A stretch of DNA of 64,000 nt from an uncultured Paracoccaceae bacterium (lineage in GTDB: Bacteria > Pseudomonadota > Alphaproteobacteria > Rhodobacterales > Rhodobacteraceae): assembly GCA_947488175.1 (NCBI GenBank), contig CANKYO010000008.1, positions 62,001 through 126,000 of the forward strand, read 5' to 3'. A program made the translations under genes and the position numbers. The notes under the pieces are model-generated. The model ran no database searches. It was not told where the DNA came from and worked only from the letters and a program-made list of their open reading frames with translations. Below, piece after piece: positions 1 through 9,277 of this stretch. The stretch's first letter is position 1; every line of letters starts with the position of its first letter.

Positions 1-871
1 TCTTGCGAAAGCCACGTTCAGATTCCGGTCCTTCAGTTGTATACAGATGGATCGCGTTCTGATCTTCCTGATCGAAACGGATATGCCCGGCGGTGCCGTG
101 GATTTCATAGGCATAGCCCATCTTGCGTCCTGTCGCGACACGGCTGAAGAACATATGCCCCTGCACCCCGTTTTCGAACCGGCACATCATTTGCGCCTGA
201 TCGTCATTGGTGACGGTTTCACCTGCCCGTTCGGGATGTACGGTTTCAACGCTTGCGCAGAGGCTGGTAATCGGCCCGATCAGTGCGCGTGCGGCGTTGA
301 TCATATGTGGGGCAAGATCACCCATGCAGCCATTGGCATCACCCTGCCCACGCCAGCCGCCAATGGTCGGGTCCGCAAAGAAATCTTCCGTCATCTCGCC
401 GCGAAACCATGTCAGCTGCCCGATCCGACCCTCGGCGATTAGTTGGCGGGCAAACTGTGATGCTGGCGTGCGGATGTAGTTGAAACCAACCATGTGGATC
501 GCATTTGCCGTCTCTGCTGCAGACAGCATTGCCCGGCTGTCATCCAGCGTCGCACCCAACGGCTTTTCACATAAGACAGGTTTGCCAAGCGCAAATGCAG
601 CTTTCGCGATGTCGCGATGGGTATGTTGGGGTGAGGCGATGATAACGGCATCGACATCAGGATCATTGACCAGATCCTGCCAATCGCAGGTGGAGCGGGC
701 AAAACCGTAGGCCTGCCGGTATTTTTCGGCCGAGTCTGGCGAGGTGGCACAGACCATTTCGAGCTTTGGCCGAAGTGCTGTGTTGAAAACCGCCCCCACC
801 GCAGAAAAGGCAACCGCGTGCGCCTTGCCCATATAGCCGCCACCGACGATTCCGATCCGTATGTCGGTCAT
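1..871 (-). CDS. Gfo/Idh/MocA family oxidoreductase, 3' end beyond left edge
   Basis: The minus strand is open from an ATG at 871 to the window edge, giving 290 codons. The N-terminus reads MTDIRIGIVGGGYMGKAHAV, a Rossmann GxGxxG NAD(P)-binding motif, and about residue 95 has a CEKPL motif, the EKP signature of the Gfo/Idh/MocA family. The family oxidises or reduces cyclitols and sugars. Being divergent from an iol operon, it is likely an inositol (myo-, scyllo- or chiro-) dehydrogenase, but the substrate is inferred from context only. The start codon lies 26 bp from a LacI-type palindrome at 897-912. The last part of the protein is outside the window. Confidence 0.85.
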   Translation of the reverse strand, partial: MTDIRIGIVGGGYMGKAHAVAFSAVGAVFNTALRPKLEMVCATSPDSAEKYRQAYGFARSTCDWQDLVNDPDVDAVIIASPQHTHRDIAKAAFALGKPVLCEKPLGATLDDSRAMLSAAETANAIHMVGFNYIRTPASQFARQLIAEGRIGQLTWFRGEMTEDFFADPTIGGWRGQGDANGCMGDLAPHMINAARALIGPITSLCASVETVHPERAGETVTNDDQAQMMCRFENGVQGHMFFSRVATGRKMGYAYEIHGTAGHIRFDQEDQNAIHLYTTEGPESERGFRK

Positions 872-896
872 TGCGGCGGCCCTCCCGAAAAACCAA

Positions 897-912
897 TTGC
901 AACCGGTTGCAA
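897..912. promoter_or_regulatory. 16-bp palindrome, LacI-family type operator
   Basis: TTGCAACCGGTTGCAA is a perfect inverted repeat with a central CG step, the usual architecture of LacI/GalR-family operators. It lies in the 117-bp intergenic region between the divergent dehydrogenase (start 871) and iolD (start 989), so it could control both. No LacI-family gene is present in the window, so the regulator itself is inferred. Confidence 0.6.
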
Positions 913-988
913 AATGGTTATCTTTGGTTGCAGCGCGGGTCAACAGGAATGTTGGCCGATTTCATTCCGCCGCTTTGGGGAGGGCAGC

Positions 989-2854
989 TTGGGACAGTCA
1001 ACCATCACATTGACGGTGGCGCAGGCCATCGTCCGTTATCTGGCCGCGCAATACATCGAGATTGATGGCGTGCGGACCCGTGTTTGCGGTGGCGGTTTTG
1101 GCATTTTCGGCCATGGCAATGTCACCTGTCTGGGTGAAGCGCTGTATGATCATCAGGATGTCCTGCCGCTTTATCGTGGCCAGAATGAACAGGGGATGGG
1201 GTTCGCCGCTGCAGCCTATGCCAAGGCATATCTGCGCCGCCGGTTCATGTTTTGCACCGCCTCGGCCGGGCCGGGTACGGCCAATCTGTTGACCGCCTCT
1301 GCCCTGGCTCATGCCAACCGGTTGCCCATGTTGATGCTGTGTGGCGACGCCTTTCTGACACGTCTGCCTGACCCGGTGCTGCAGCAGTTGGAGCATTTCG
1401 GGAACCCCGCGCTGGGCCTGAACGATGCGTTCAAGGCAGTGACCCGGTATTGGGATCGTATCACCCATCCGGCGCAGATTATCCAGTCACTGCCAGCCGC
1501 GTTGAACACCATGCTGGATCCCGCCGATTGTGGCCCTGCGTTTATCGGGTTGCCGCAGGACGTGCAGGGCTGGACCTATGACTATCCGCTGTCTTTCTTT
1601 GAGGAGCGTGTGCATCGCATTCGCCGTCAGACACCTGACGTGGCAGAGGTTACCGATGCTGCCGCTGTATTGGCCGGGGCCAAGCGCCCGATGATCATTG
1701 CAGGCGGCGGTGTGCAGTATTCAGGGGCGGTCGCAGAACTGACCGCATTTGCTGAGGCGCATGGCATTCCGGTGGTCGAAACGATCGCCGGTCGCGCCAA
1801 CCTTCTGGATGATCATCCGCTGAATATCGGCCCGATTGGCGTGACCGGATCAGACAGCGCCAACACAATTGCCGAGCAGGCGGATGTGATCCTTGCCATT
1901 GGTACGCGCCTGCAGGATTTCACAACCGGATCCTGGACGGCCTTTGCGCAGGATGCCCGGATCATCGGGTTGAACGTTGCCCGCCATGACGCGGCGAAGC
2001 ATATGTCGCTGACCGTTGTCGGTGATGCGAAGCTGGGGCTGGATGTGCTGGGTCAGGCGTTGGACGGATACAAGGCCGCTGATGCGTGGAAAGCGCTGGC
2101 GCAGGCCGAGCGTGCCAAGTGGGTCGAGTACGTTGCCGAAAATACCCGCGTGGGCAATGGCCCCGCCTCATACGCGCAGGCGATTGGGGTCGTGAATGCC
2201 CATTGTCACAAACGTGACCGAGTCGTTGCCGCTGCTGGGGGGCTGCCCGCCGAGGTGACCGCCAACTGGCGCACCCTCGATATCGGCACCGTTGATGTCG
2301 AGTTCGGCTTTTCCTGCATGGGTTACGAAATCGCCGGCGGCTGGGGCGCCCGAATCGCGCAGGCCGAGATGGAGCCGGAGCGGGATACGATCGTGTTTAC
2401 CGGTGACGGATCCTATCTGCTGATGAATTCGGACATCTATTCATCCGTTCTGACCGAAAAGAAGATGATCGTGCTGGTGCTGGATAATGGCGGCTTTGCC
2501 GTCATCAACAAGCTGCAGAACAACACGGGCAACGAGAGTTTCAATAATCTGATCGCTGATACGCCAACGGCAACGCATCAGGTCGAAGTTGATTTTGAGA
2601 CCCATGCCCGTGCCATGGGCGCGCTGGCAGAGACAGTGGATAATCCTGCTGGGCTTGCCGATGCCTTTGCGCGGGCCAAGGCGGCGGACCGGACATATGT
2701 GATTTGTATGAAGGTTGACCCCTATGACGGCTGGACCACCGGTGGCCATGCCTGGTGGGAGGTCGGGACACCGCATGTGTCAGACCATGAAAAGGTGACC
2801 GCCGCCCATAAAGAATGGGAAAGCACCCGCAGCCGTCAGCGCAAGGGGGTCTGA
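989..2854 (+). CDS. iolD: 3D-(3,5/4)-trihydroxycyclohexane-1,2-dione hydrolase (IolD)
   Basis: Thiamine-diphosphate enzyme of the acetolactate synthase fold that opens the cyclohexanedione ring of the inositol pathway to 5-deoxy-glucuronate. The N-terminus after the chosen start (LTVAQAIVRYLAAQ) matches the family, and the TPP/Mg motif is seen as GDGSYL near residue 471 followed by DNGGF near 498. I chose TTG at 989 because GGGGAGGG lies just upstream and the 621-aa product has the usual length; longer in-frame starts would run into the divergent gene and its operator. It is the first gene of a tightly packed iol operon; the next gene starts on the base after its stop. Confidence 0.92.
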   Translation: MGQSTITLTVAQAIVRYLAAQYIEIDGVRTRVCGGGFGIFGHGNVTCLGEALYDHQDVLPLYRGQNEQGMGFAAAAYAKAYLRRRFMFCTASAGPGTANLLTASALAHANRLPMLMLCGDAFLTRLPDPVLQQLEHFGNPALGLNDAFKAVTRYWDRITHPAQIIQSLPAALNTMLDPADCGPAFIGLPQDVQGWTYDYPLSFFEERVHRIRRQTPDVAEVTDAAAVLAGAKRPMIIAGGGVQYSGAVAELTAFAEAHGIPVVETIAGRANLLDDHPLNIGPIGVTGSDSANTIAEQADVILAIGTRLQDFTTGSWTAFAQDARIIGLNVARHDAAKHMSLTVVGDAKLGLDVLGQALDGYKAADAWKALAQAERAKWVEYVAENTRVGNGPASYAQAIGVVNAHCHKRDRVVAAAGGLPAEVTANWRTLDIGTVDVEFGFSCMGYEIAGGWGARIAQAEMEPERDTIVFTGDGSYLLMNSDIYSSVLTEKKMIVLVLDNGGFAVINKLQNNTGNESFNNLIADTPTATHQVEVDFETHARAMGALAETVDNPAGLADAFARAKAADRTYVICMKVDPYDGWTTGGHAWWEVGTPHVSDHEKVTAAHKEWESTRSRQRKGV

Positions 2855-3691
2855 ATGCTGCGCTTTGACGCCACGAATGCTTATCCAGCGACCATCGTTG
2901 AAGAATTGCTCAACGGGAAAGGGGCAGTTCTGATTTCGGGCCTGTTCACGGACGATCAGATCGCAGAGGCGCGGAGCATCATCCACGAACATTCGGCAGT
3001 GGCGGATACTGTGACCCACTTTCAGGGGCAGGCCGCAGCGAACGGCAAACTGAACCTGCAGCGTCGGGTCTGGAACCTGCTGGCCAAGGGCGATGTATTT
3101 TCCGACATGGCCGCACATCCCGTGATCATGACAATCCTGCGCAAGTTTCTGGGGACAGAGTTCATCATGGGGTCCATCGCGGCCAACCGGATTCTTCCCA
3201 GCGGGCCGGGGCAGGAACCGCATGTCGATTATCCCTACTGGGATTTCCATAAGGCAGAGACACATCCTGTCGGGTTGAACGGCTCTTTCCCGATGAATGC
3301 GCAGGTTTCTGTGCTGCTCGACCCGTTTACCGAGGAAACGGGCGCCACTGCCTATGTGCCCGGTTCGCAGAAAGAATTGCGCTATCCAACCGAGGCCGAC
3401 AATTTCTATGACAGATGCGAAAGGATGCTGGGTGAACCCGGTGATGTCGCGCTGTTTTACGGCGTTGCCTGGCATTGCGCGATGCCGAATAAATCCAATC
3501 AGGACAGGTCGGCCGTCCTGATCAATTATCTCCCCAAATGGGTAAAGCCGCTGGAAGACATGCCAGCCGCCCTGCCTGCTGATTTCATCGCCAATGCATC
3601 GCCCGATCTACGCCAGTTGTTGGGGTTGAATTATCCATATCCAGAGGTTCTTGATCGCGCCAAGGCCGGCAACGCCGTGGGCCGCAAATGA
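2855..3691 (+). CDS. Phytanoyl-CoA dioxygenase (PhyH) family protein
   Basis: A 278-aa protein resembling the PhyH branch of Fe(II)/2-oxoglutarate oxygenases. The visible facial triad is H-x-D in EPHVDYPYWDFH (about residues 122-124) and a distal histidine in AWHCAMPNKS (about 206). The gene is locked into the iol operon: its ATG follows the iolD stop directly and its stop overlaps the iolC start by four bases. PhyH proteins are not core enzymes of the iol pathway. A role on a modified inositol or another cyclitol is an inference; the substrate cannot be read from sequence. Confidence 0.8.
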   Translation: MLRFDATNAYPATIVEELLNGKGAVLISGLFTDDQIAEARSIIHEHSAVADTVTHFQGQAAANGKLNLQRRVWNLLAKGDVFSDMAAHPVIMTILRKFLGTEFIMGSIAANRILPSGPGQEPHVDYPYWDFHKAETHPVGLNGSFPMNAQVSVLLDPFTEETGATAYVPGSQKELRYPTEADNFYDRCERMLGEPGDVALFYGVAWHCAMPNKSNQDRSAVLINYLPKWVKPLEDMPAALPADFIANASPDLRQLLGLNYPYPEVLDRAKAGNAVGRK

Positions 3692-4671
3692 AGCGGTTGA
3701 TGGACGGCATAAAGACCAACAATTTTGTCATCATCGGACGGGCTGGTATGGATTTTTTTCCTGATCCACCCGGAACCAAGACCGAAGATGGCGTGACATT
3801 CACTGCCGCCCTTGGAGGGTCGTCGGCCAATATCGGTGCTGGTATCTGCAAGCTGGGCGGAAAAGCGGCGCTGGTCACCCGCGTCAGCGATGACAGCATT
3901 GGGCGCTACTGTGTGAACCAGCTGAAGCATTACGGCGTCGATCCCCGCCATATGACGCCGGTGGGTGGCGAATACCGCAACTCGCTGGCAGTTTACGAAA
4001 GCCGGATCGATGATCATCAGACGGTTATCTACCGCAACGGCGCGGCCGATTTCCAGATGAATGAGGCAGATGTGGCGGCGGTCGATTACCGCAGGTATGG
4101 CGCGCTGATCACAGCGGGCACCGTGTTTGCCGCCGAACCGTCCCGTGCTGCTACCTTCAAGGCGTTTGATCTGGCTAAAGACGCCGGCCTGCCGATCATC
4201 TTTGACGTGGATTACCGACCCTATTCCTGGCCATCACCCAAGGTGGCCGAAGAGGTGTTAAGCCGGGCTGCAGCACAATGCGACATGATCGTCGGCAATG
4301 ATGAAGAGTTCGGGTTCATGGCCGGGCATATCGACAAGGGGCTGGACAAGGCGCGCGCTTTGTCAGCCGACAACGCCGGTATTGTTGTTTACAAGATGGG
4401 TCAGGACGGCGCGATCACCTTTGCCGAAGGACGCGAAATCCGCACCGGAATATACACGGTCGAAGCCCTGAAACCCACCGGCGCGGGCGACAGTTTCATG
4501 GCGGGGCTGATGACCGCGCTCGCTGCCGGGCATGACCTGAAGACGAGCATTTTGCGCGGATCCGCCTGCGCGGCCATCACGGTGTCCAAACCCGGCTGTG
4601 CCCCCGCCATGCCTGACGCCGCCATTCTGGAACAGTTTCTGGCCGATCATCCCGGTCCCACCGACGCATAA
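3688..4671 (+). CDS. iolC: 5-dehydro-2-deoxygluconokinase (IolC)
   Basis: PfkB/ribokinase-family sugar kinase of 327 aa that phosphorylates 2-deoxy-5-keto-gluconate made by the earlier Iol steps. The N-terminal GGSSANIGAGI and the C-terminal PTGAGDSFMAGL (about residue 263, with the catalytic Asp of GAGD) are both present. The start overlaps the PhyH stop as ATGA. A second in-frame ATG at 3700 is possible. It has the single-domain length and is not fused to a DUF2090 domain as in some relatives. Confidence 0.9.
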   Translation: MKRLMDGIKTNNFVIIGRAGMDFFPDPPGTKTEDGVTFTAALGGSSANIGAGICKLGGKAALVTRVSDDSIGRYCVNQLKHYGVDPRHMTPVGGEYRNSLAVYESRIDDHQTVIYRNGAADFQMNEADVAAVDYRRYGALITAGTVFAAEPSRAATFKAFDLAKDAGLPIIFDVDYRPYSWPSPKVAEEVLSRAAAQCDMIVGNDEEFGFMAGHIDKGLDKARALSADNAGIVVYKMGQDGAITFAEGREIRTGIYTVEALKPTGAGDSFMAGLMTALAAGHDLKTSILRGSACAAITVSKPGCAPAMPDAAILEQFLADHPGPTDA

Positions 4672-4683
4672 AGGAGCCAGCAC

Positions 4684-5526
4684 ATGCACATCGCGCCCTA
4701 TGACAACCAGAACAAACCGATTGTCGATATCGATGACCCGACGGTGCCCCTGAACTACTTCAACATCGTGAAACTGAAAAAGGGTGAAGCTTTCGAATAT
4801 GCTGTGCCGGGGTACGAAACCTGTATCGTGCCCGCGACCGGGACCGTCGATGTCGATATCGAGGGGTTCAAGGCCGCTGCGCTGGGCCACCGGGTCGAGG
4901 ATGTCTGGGATGGTGAGCCTGAAGGAGTCTATGTCCCCACGGCGGCCAAGGCGGTGATGGAGTGCAAATCTGACGAGGCCGAGGTGTTTGTCTGCGGCGC
5001 CCGTTATGACAAAGTGCTGGATGCATTCGCTGTCAGGTCAGATGAGCTTGATCTGGTGCAGTATGGGTCGGACGACACCAAAACCCATCGCAAGATCAAG
5101 CATATCCTTGGCACCAAATATCATGGCAAAGTGGGTCGCCTGCTGGTGTCGGAACTTTTCACGGTCGGCGAGGGCGGTTGGTCAGGTTTTCCCAGCCATA
5201 AGCATGATACGGACCGTTTGCCCGATGAAACGCGCCATGACGAAACCTACAACTTCCGCTTCAAACCCAACCATGGGTCCGGTGTGCAGATGCTGCAACG
5301 CGAGGATGGCGAGCCGGGTGATGCCTACCACATTGTCGATGGCTCGACGATCTGCCTTGATAGCGGCTATCACCCTTGCGCGGTTCTGCCGGGTTATCAG
5401 ATGTATTACTTCACCATTCTGGGCGGGTTGTCCCAGCGATCCCTGATTCAGTATTTTCAACCCAGCCACGCCTATCAGATCGAAACGATCCCGGGCATCA
5501 AAGACATGATCGCGAAGTTCAAATGA
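4684..5526 (+). CDS. iolB: 5-deoxy-glucuronate isomerase (IolB)
   Basis: Cupin-type isomerase of 280 aa that converts 5-deoxy-glucuronate to 2-deoxy-5-keto-gluconate, linking IolD to IolC. The metal-site region reads PSHKHDTDRLPDETRHDE around residue 168, with the His/Glu pattern of IolB. AAAGGAG precedes the ATG. It overlaps the next gene by four bases (ATGA). Confidence 0.93.
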   Translation: MHIAPYDNQNKPIVDIDDPTVPLNYFNIVKLKKGEAFEYAVPGYETCIVPATGTVDVDIEGFKAAALGHRVEDVWDGEPEGVYVPTAAKAVMECKSDEAEVFVCGARYDKVLDAFAVRSDELDLVQYGSDDTKTHRKIKHILGTKYHGKVGRLLVSELFTVGEGGWSGFPSHKHDTDRLPDETRHDETYNFRFKPNHGSGVQMLQREDGEPGDAYHIVDGSTICLDSGYHPCAVLPGYQMYYFTILGGLSQRSLIQYFQPSHAYQIETIPGIKDMIAKFK

Positions 5527-6350
5527 CGCTCGCTACATTGGCAGAGGTGCTGCAACCTGCCATGGCAGGGGGCTACGCAGTGGCCGGGCTGGTCACGCTG
5601 GGATGGGAAGATATGCGCGCCTTTGTCGCTGCTGCAGAGGCAGAGGATTGCCCGGTGATCCTGCAGGCCGGACCAAGCTGCCGTGCCCATACACCGCTGC
5701 CTGTTCTGGGCAAGATGTTTCGTCATCTGGCCGAAGGTGCGCGCGTGCCCGTCGTGGCACATCTGGATCACGGATATACGGTGGATGAATGCAAGGAAGC
5801 ACTGGATGCCGGTTTCACATCTTTGATGTTTGACGGGTCACGCAAACCGCTGGCCGACAATATCGCCGAGTCACGGGCCATTGCTGAGATGGCCCATGAT
5901 GCAGGCATTTCCTGCGAGGGCGAGATTGGGTTTGTCGGCTACGCCGATGGCGAACGCTCTGCCGGGACGGACCCGGAAGAGGCGGCGCTCTTTGCCCGCG
6001 AAACCGGGGTTGACGCGATGGCGATTTCCGTTGGCAACGTCCATCTGCAGCAAGAAAAGGAAGGCGGACTGGACGAGGACAGGATCGCCGCCATTCAGGC
6101 GCTGACTGATGTGCCATTGGTCATCCACGGCGGATCGGGTGTGCCCGTCGATCAGCGCAGCCGCCTGGCCCGGACCACCAATATTTGCAAATTCAATATC
6201 GGGACCGAACTGCGTATGGCCTTTGGCGACGCGCTGCGCGCGGCGGTGAATGCCGATCCGGACCGTTTTGATCGTGTGGCTATCCTGAAGGAGACTCATG
6301 ACCCGATGGTTGCAGCAACCCGGCGGGTGTTGACGGCATTGAAAGGATGA
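5523..6350 (+). CDS. iolJ: Class II fructose-bisphosphate-type aldolase, probable IolJ
   Basis: A 275-aa class II aldolase with the zinc motif VVAHLDHGYT near residue 80, DGS in LMFDGSRKP, HGGSG near residue 202 and the phosphate-binding KFNIGTELR. In this operon the likely substrate is 2-deoxy-5-keto-gluconate 6-phosphate, split to malonate semialdehyde and dihydroxyacetone phosphate. The start at 5523 overlaps the iolB stop (ATGA); an upstream in-frame extension into iolB is not used. A fructose- or tagatose-bisphosphate aldolase would look much the same, so the symbol rests on context. Confidence 0.85.
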   Translation: MTLATLAEVLQPAMAGGYAVAGLVTLGWEDMRAFVAAAEAEDCPVILQAGPSCRAHTPLPVLGKMFRHLAEGARVPVVAHLDHGYTVDECKEALDAGFTSLMFDGSRKPLADNIAESRAIAEMAHDAGISCEGEIGFVGYADGERSAGTDPEEAALFARETGVDAMAISVGNVHLQQEKEGGLDEDRIAAIQALTDVPLVIHGGSGVPVDQRSRLARTTNICKFNIGTELRMAFGDALRAAVNADPDRFDRVAILKETHDPMVAATRRVLTALKG

Positions 6351-6354
6351 CGAA

Positions 6355-7341
6355 ATGCTGAATATCGGGCTTCTGGGATGCGGACGCATCGGGCAGGTCC
6401 ATGGCGCGACCTTGCGCGGGATGACGACAGCCCGCGCCGTGGCGGTGTCCGATGCCGTACCAGCTGCCGCACAGGCTCTGGCGGACAGCCTGGCCGCCAA
6501 GGTGATGAGCAGCGACGACCTGCTGGCAGACCCCGCCATTGATGCAGTGGTGATCGGGACGCCCACGACCACACATTACGATCTGATCCATCAGGCGGCC
6601 GCCAACGGCAAGGCCATCTTTTGTGAAAAGCCGGTGGATCTGTCGGTCGACCGGATCAGGGAATGTCTTGCAGCGGTGGAAAAGGCTGGGGTGCCGTTCA
6701 TGACCGCCTTCAACCGTCGTTTTGATCCGAATTTTGCGAATCTGCAGCGCCAGATTGCGGATCGGGTGATTGGCGATGTGGAACTGGTAACGATCCTGTC
6801 GCGGGATCCGTCCCCGCCACCGATTTCCTATATCGAAACCTCGGGCGGCATTTTCCGCGACATGATGATCCACGATCTGGATATGGCCCGTTTCCTGCTG
6901 GGCGAAGACCCGGTCGAACTGTACGCATCCGGGTCATGTCTGGTTGATCCTGCGATTGGCGAGGCGGGGGATTTCGACACGGCCGCCGTTACGCTCAAGA
7001 CGGCCAGCGGCAAGATCTGCCAGATTTCCAACTCGCGCCGGGCCAGTTATGGTTACGATCAGCGGATCGAGGTGCACGGGGCCAAGGGGCTGCTGCGCGC
7101 CGAAAACCAGCTCCAGAATACGGTGGAGCTGGCCAACGAGGCCGGGTTTCAGCGGGCCGCGACAGAGCCGTTTTTCCTCGAACGCTACGCCGCGGCTTAC
7201 CGGGCCGAGATGACGTATTTCGTAGACATGATCGCGTCAGGAGGCGTCATGACCCCGTCGGGCGAGGATGGGCTGAAGGCACAGATACTAGCCGATGCAG
7301 CGACAAACTCAGCGCAAGATGGCCAGTTGAAGCGGCTCTAG
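6355..7341 (+). CDS. iolG: Inositol 2-dehydrogenase (IolG)
   Basis: Gfo/Idh/MocA oxidoreductase of 328 aa. The start IGLLGCGRIGQVHG is the NAD-binding Rossmann motif and FCEKPVDLS near residue 91 is the EKP motif. It should oxidise myo-inositol (or an epimer) to the 2-inosose, the first pathway step. It is the last iol gene in the window; iolE (the dehydratase) and iolA are not seen. Its TAG stop shares the CTAG at 7338-7341 with the stop of the convergent otnC. Confidence 0.88.
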   Translation: MLNIGLLGCGRIGQVHGATLRGMTTARAVAVSDAVPAAAQALADSLAAKVMSSDDLLADPAIDAVVIGTPTTTHYDLIHQAAANGKAIFCEKPVDLSVDRIRECLAAVEKAGVPFMTAFNRRFDPNFANLQRQIADRVIGDVELVTILSRDPSPPPISYIETSGGIFRDMMIHDLDMARFLLGEDPVELYASGSCLVDPAIGEAGDFDTAAVTLKTASGKICQISNSRRASYGYDQRIEVHGAKGLLRAENQLQNTVELANEAGFQRAATEPFFLERYAAAYRAEMTYFVDMIASGGVMTPSGEDGLKAQILADAATNSAQDGQLKRL

Positions 7342-7988
7342 TCATCCCAATCGATGTCGAACGCGGTGACGACGGCCTTCACCTGATCGTCGGTAAGGGC
7401 ACGGGCTGTGACGCCCCGTATCATCATCGCCAGTCGGGCCGTGTTTTCCAGTTCTTCGATGGCGTTGCAGGCGGCCTCCACGTCTTTGCCCGCGACCACC
7501 GGGCCATGGTTGGCCAGCATGACAGCACTGCGCTTGCCCGCCAATCCGCGCACGGCCTCCCCCATCGCTGGATCGCCAGGCAGGAAGAAAGGCAACAGCT
7601 TCACCTTGCCAAGTTGCATCAGCCCGTAGGGTGTCAGCGGTGGCAGGAAATTGTCGGGATCGGCGTCAGGCATCATTGACAACGCAACCGCGTGACAGGA
7701 ATGCAGATGCACCACAGCCCCGGCCGCATGGCGGGTGTCGTAGAAGGCCGTATGCAGTGGCATTTCCTTGGTCGGTTTGTCACCACCAATCAATGCAACT
7801 TGATCATCAAAACGACTAAGCGATCCGGGGTCGAGCCGCCCGAAGCTGGTGCCTGTGGGCGAGACCAGCAGCCCACCGTCGGGCGTGCGCACAGAGATAT
7901 TGCCGGTGCTGCCATGGGTCAGGCCGCGATCAAACAGCGATTTGGCCAGCTGGCACATCTGCTCGCGCAGTTTCGCCTCCGTACTCAT
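7338..7988 (-). CDS. otnC: 3-oxo-tetronate 4-phosphate decarboxylase (OtnC), class II aldolase/adducin fold
   Basis: A 216-aa protein of the aldolase II/adducin family. The substrate-binding GSTGNISVRTPDGGLLVSPT is near the N-terminus and the zinc motif VHLHSCHA (H-x-H) lies about residue 95, with another His in ANHGPVV. With OtnK it forms the tail of the acid-sugar pathway described by Jacobson and Almo groups, decarboxylating 3-oxo-tetronate 4-phosphate to dihydroxyacetone phosphate. It overlaps otnK by four bases and is downstream of it. L-fuculose-phosphate aldolase is a less likely alternative given the OtnK neighbour. Confidence 0.85.
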   Translation of the reverse strand: MSTEAKLREQMCQLAKSLFDRGLTHGSTGNISVRTPDGGLLVSPTGTSFGRLDPGSLSRFDDQVALIGGDKPTKEMPLHTAFYDTRHAAGAVVHLHSCHAVALSMMPDADPDNFLPPLTPYGLMQLGKVKLLPFFLPGDPAMGEAVRGLAGKRSAVMLANHGPVVAGKDVEAACNAIEELENTARLAMMIRGVTARALTDDQVKAVVTAFDIDWDD

Positions 7989-9220
7989 GCGCCGCGCAAT
8001 ATGGCATCGGCCTTGGCAAAGAAATCCGGCGCGCCGAAATTGCCGGATTTCAATACGACGACGAGGTTGTCGCCCGCGCGCAGGGCGGGCACGCCGGGAT
8101 CAATTTCTGGCCCGATATCCAGTTTCTTCAACTTCAAACCTTCGACTACGGCACCTGACGTTTCACCACCCGCAGTGATCACCCGGGTAACGCCGCCTGC
8201 TACCGCCTGCTGCGCGACCCCGGCAAAGAAGGTTTCTAATGCGCTGGCGGATCGTTCGCGCCCAAGTTTTGCCTGGACGTCTTTCACGACGGCCGGATCG
8301 GCCGAACTGTAGACCAGCGGTAAGTCGGTTTGATCCATCAGCCATGAAACGACATCGGTGACCATCAGCCGACCATCGATCACATCTGCCGCGTTGATCT
8401 CGCGCGCCGGATGGTCAGCTTTGTGTTGCGCCACTTGGCCTCGGGTCGCAATCGAACAGGACCCGGAAAGCGCGATTGCCTTACCAGATTGGCCGGTCCA
8501 TGGCGGTGTCCCGGGGGTACAGCCGAAGTTTTCTGGCAGGCCCAGTGCGACGCCAGAACCGCCCGTGATCAGCGGCAACTCCCGCGCCGCCTGACCGATT
8601 GCATACAGGTCCGCATCGCGGATGGCGTCGACAACAATGTGCCGATGACCCGCCTGATGTTGTCTTTCAAGCACGGCCGAGATTGCGTCTGGCCCGGCAA
8701 AGACATCCTGCGCACCAACATGACCAACACTGTATTTCGTCTGCGGCTTCAGCCATCGCCGGATATCCGCGTCCGTCATCGGTGTCAGCGGATGATTTTG
8801 CATACCGCTTTCGTTCAGCAGCTTGTCCCCGACAAACAGATGTCCTTGATAGAGTGACCGCCCGGTGCCCGGAAAGGCAGGACAAACAATGACCTTGTGC
8901 GCGTCCAGAGCATCGGCAAGCGCGTCAGCGACCGGACCGATGTTCCCTTTAGCCGTGCTGTCGAAAGTCGAGCAGTATTTGAAGAAGATTTGCCGGCAAC
9001 CCTGCGCCAACAGCCAATCCAGCGCCTGCAGTGATTTACGTACAGCCTCGTCCGGTTCAACAGAACGGGACTTGAGCGCCACAACACCCGCCTGAACGCC
9101 GGTGCCGGCCTTGGTGTCGGGCACACCGGTATACTGCGTCACGCGCATTCCGCCCTTGGCCAGCGTGTTTGCCAGATCGCTCGACCCGGTAAAGTCATCG
9201 CAGATACAGCCAAGTAACAT
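7985..9220 (-). CDS. otnK: 3-oxo-tetronate kinase (OtnK), four-carbon acid sugar kinase family
   Basis: A 411-aa kinase of the former DUF1537 family, with the N-terminal signature MLLGCICDDFTGSSDLANTL. The C-terminal nucleotide domain contains RVITAGGETSGAVV and a GDNLVVVLKSGNFG segment. I start it at ATG 9220, not at the in-frame GTG 9226, because AGGAGG at 9228-9233 is about seven bases from the ATG but only one from the GTG. It phosphorylates 3-oxo-tetronate for OtnC. The usual tetronate dehydrogenase (LtnD/DtnD) and isomerase (OtnI) are not in the window. Confidence 0.87.
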   Translation of the reverse strand: MLLGCICDDFTGSSDLANTLAKGGMRVTQYTGVPDTKAGTGVQAGVVALKSRSVEPDEAVRKSLQALDWLLAQGCRQIFFKYCSTFDSTAKGNIGPVADALADALDAHKVIVCPAFPGTGRSLYQGHLFVGDKLLNESGMQNHPLTPMTDADIRRWLKPQTKYSVGHVGAQDVFAGPDAISAVLERQHQAGHRHIVVDAIRDADLYAIGQAARELPLITGGSGVALGLPENFGCTPGTPPWTGQSGKAIALSGSCSIATRGQVAQHKADHPAREINAADVIDGRLMVTDVVSWLMDQTDLPLVYSSADPAVVKDVQAKLGRERSASALETFFAGVAQQAVAGGVTRVITAGGETSGAVVEGLKLKKLDIGPEIDPGVPALRAGDNLVVVLKSGNFGAPDFFAKADAILRGA

Positions 9221-9277
9221 TCTCACCCTCCTACCGTCATGACGGCAGAGAACGCTGTCGCACGCTTCCCGTCAAGT

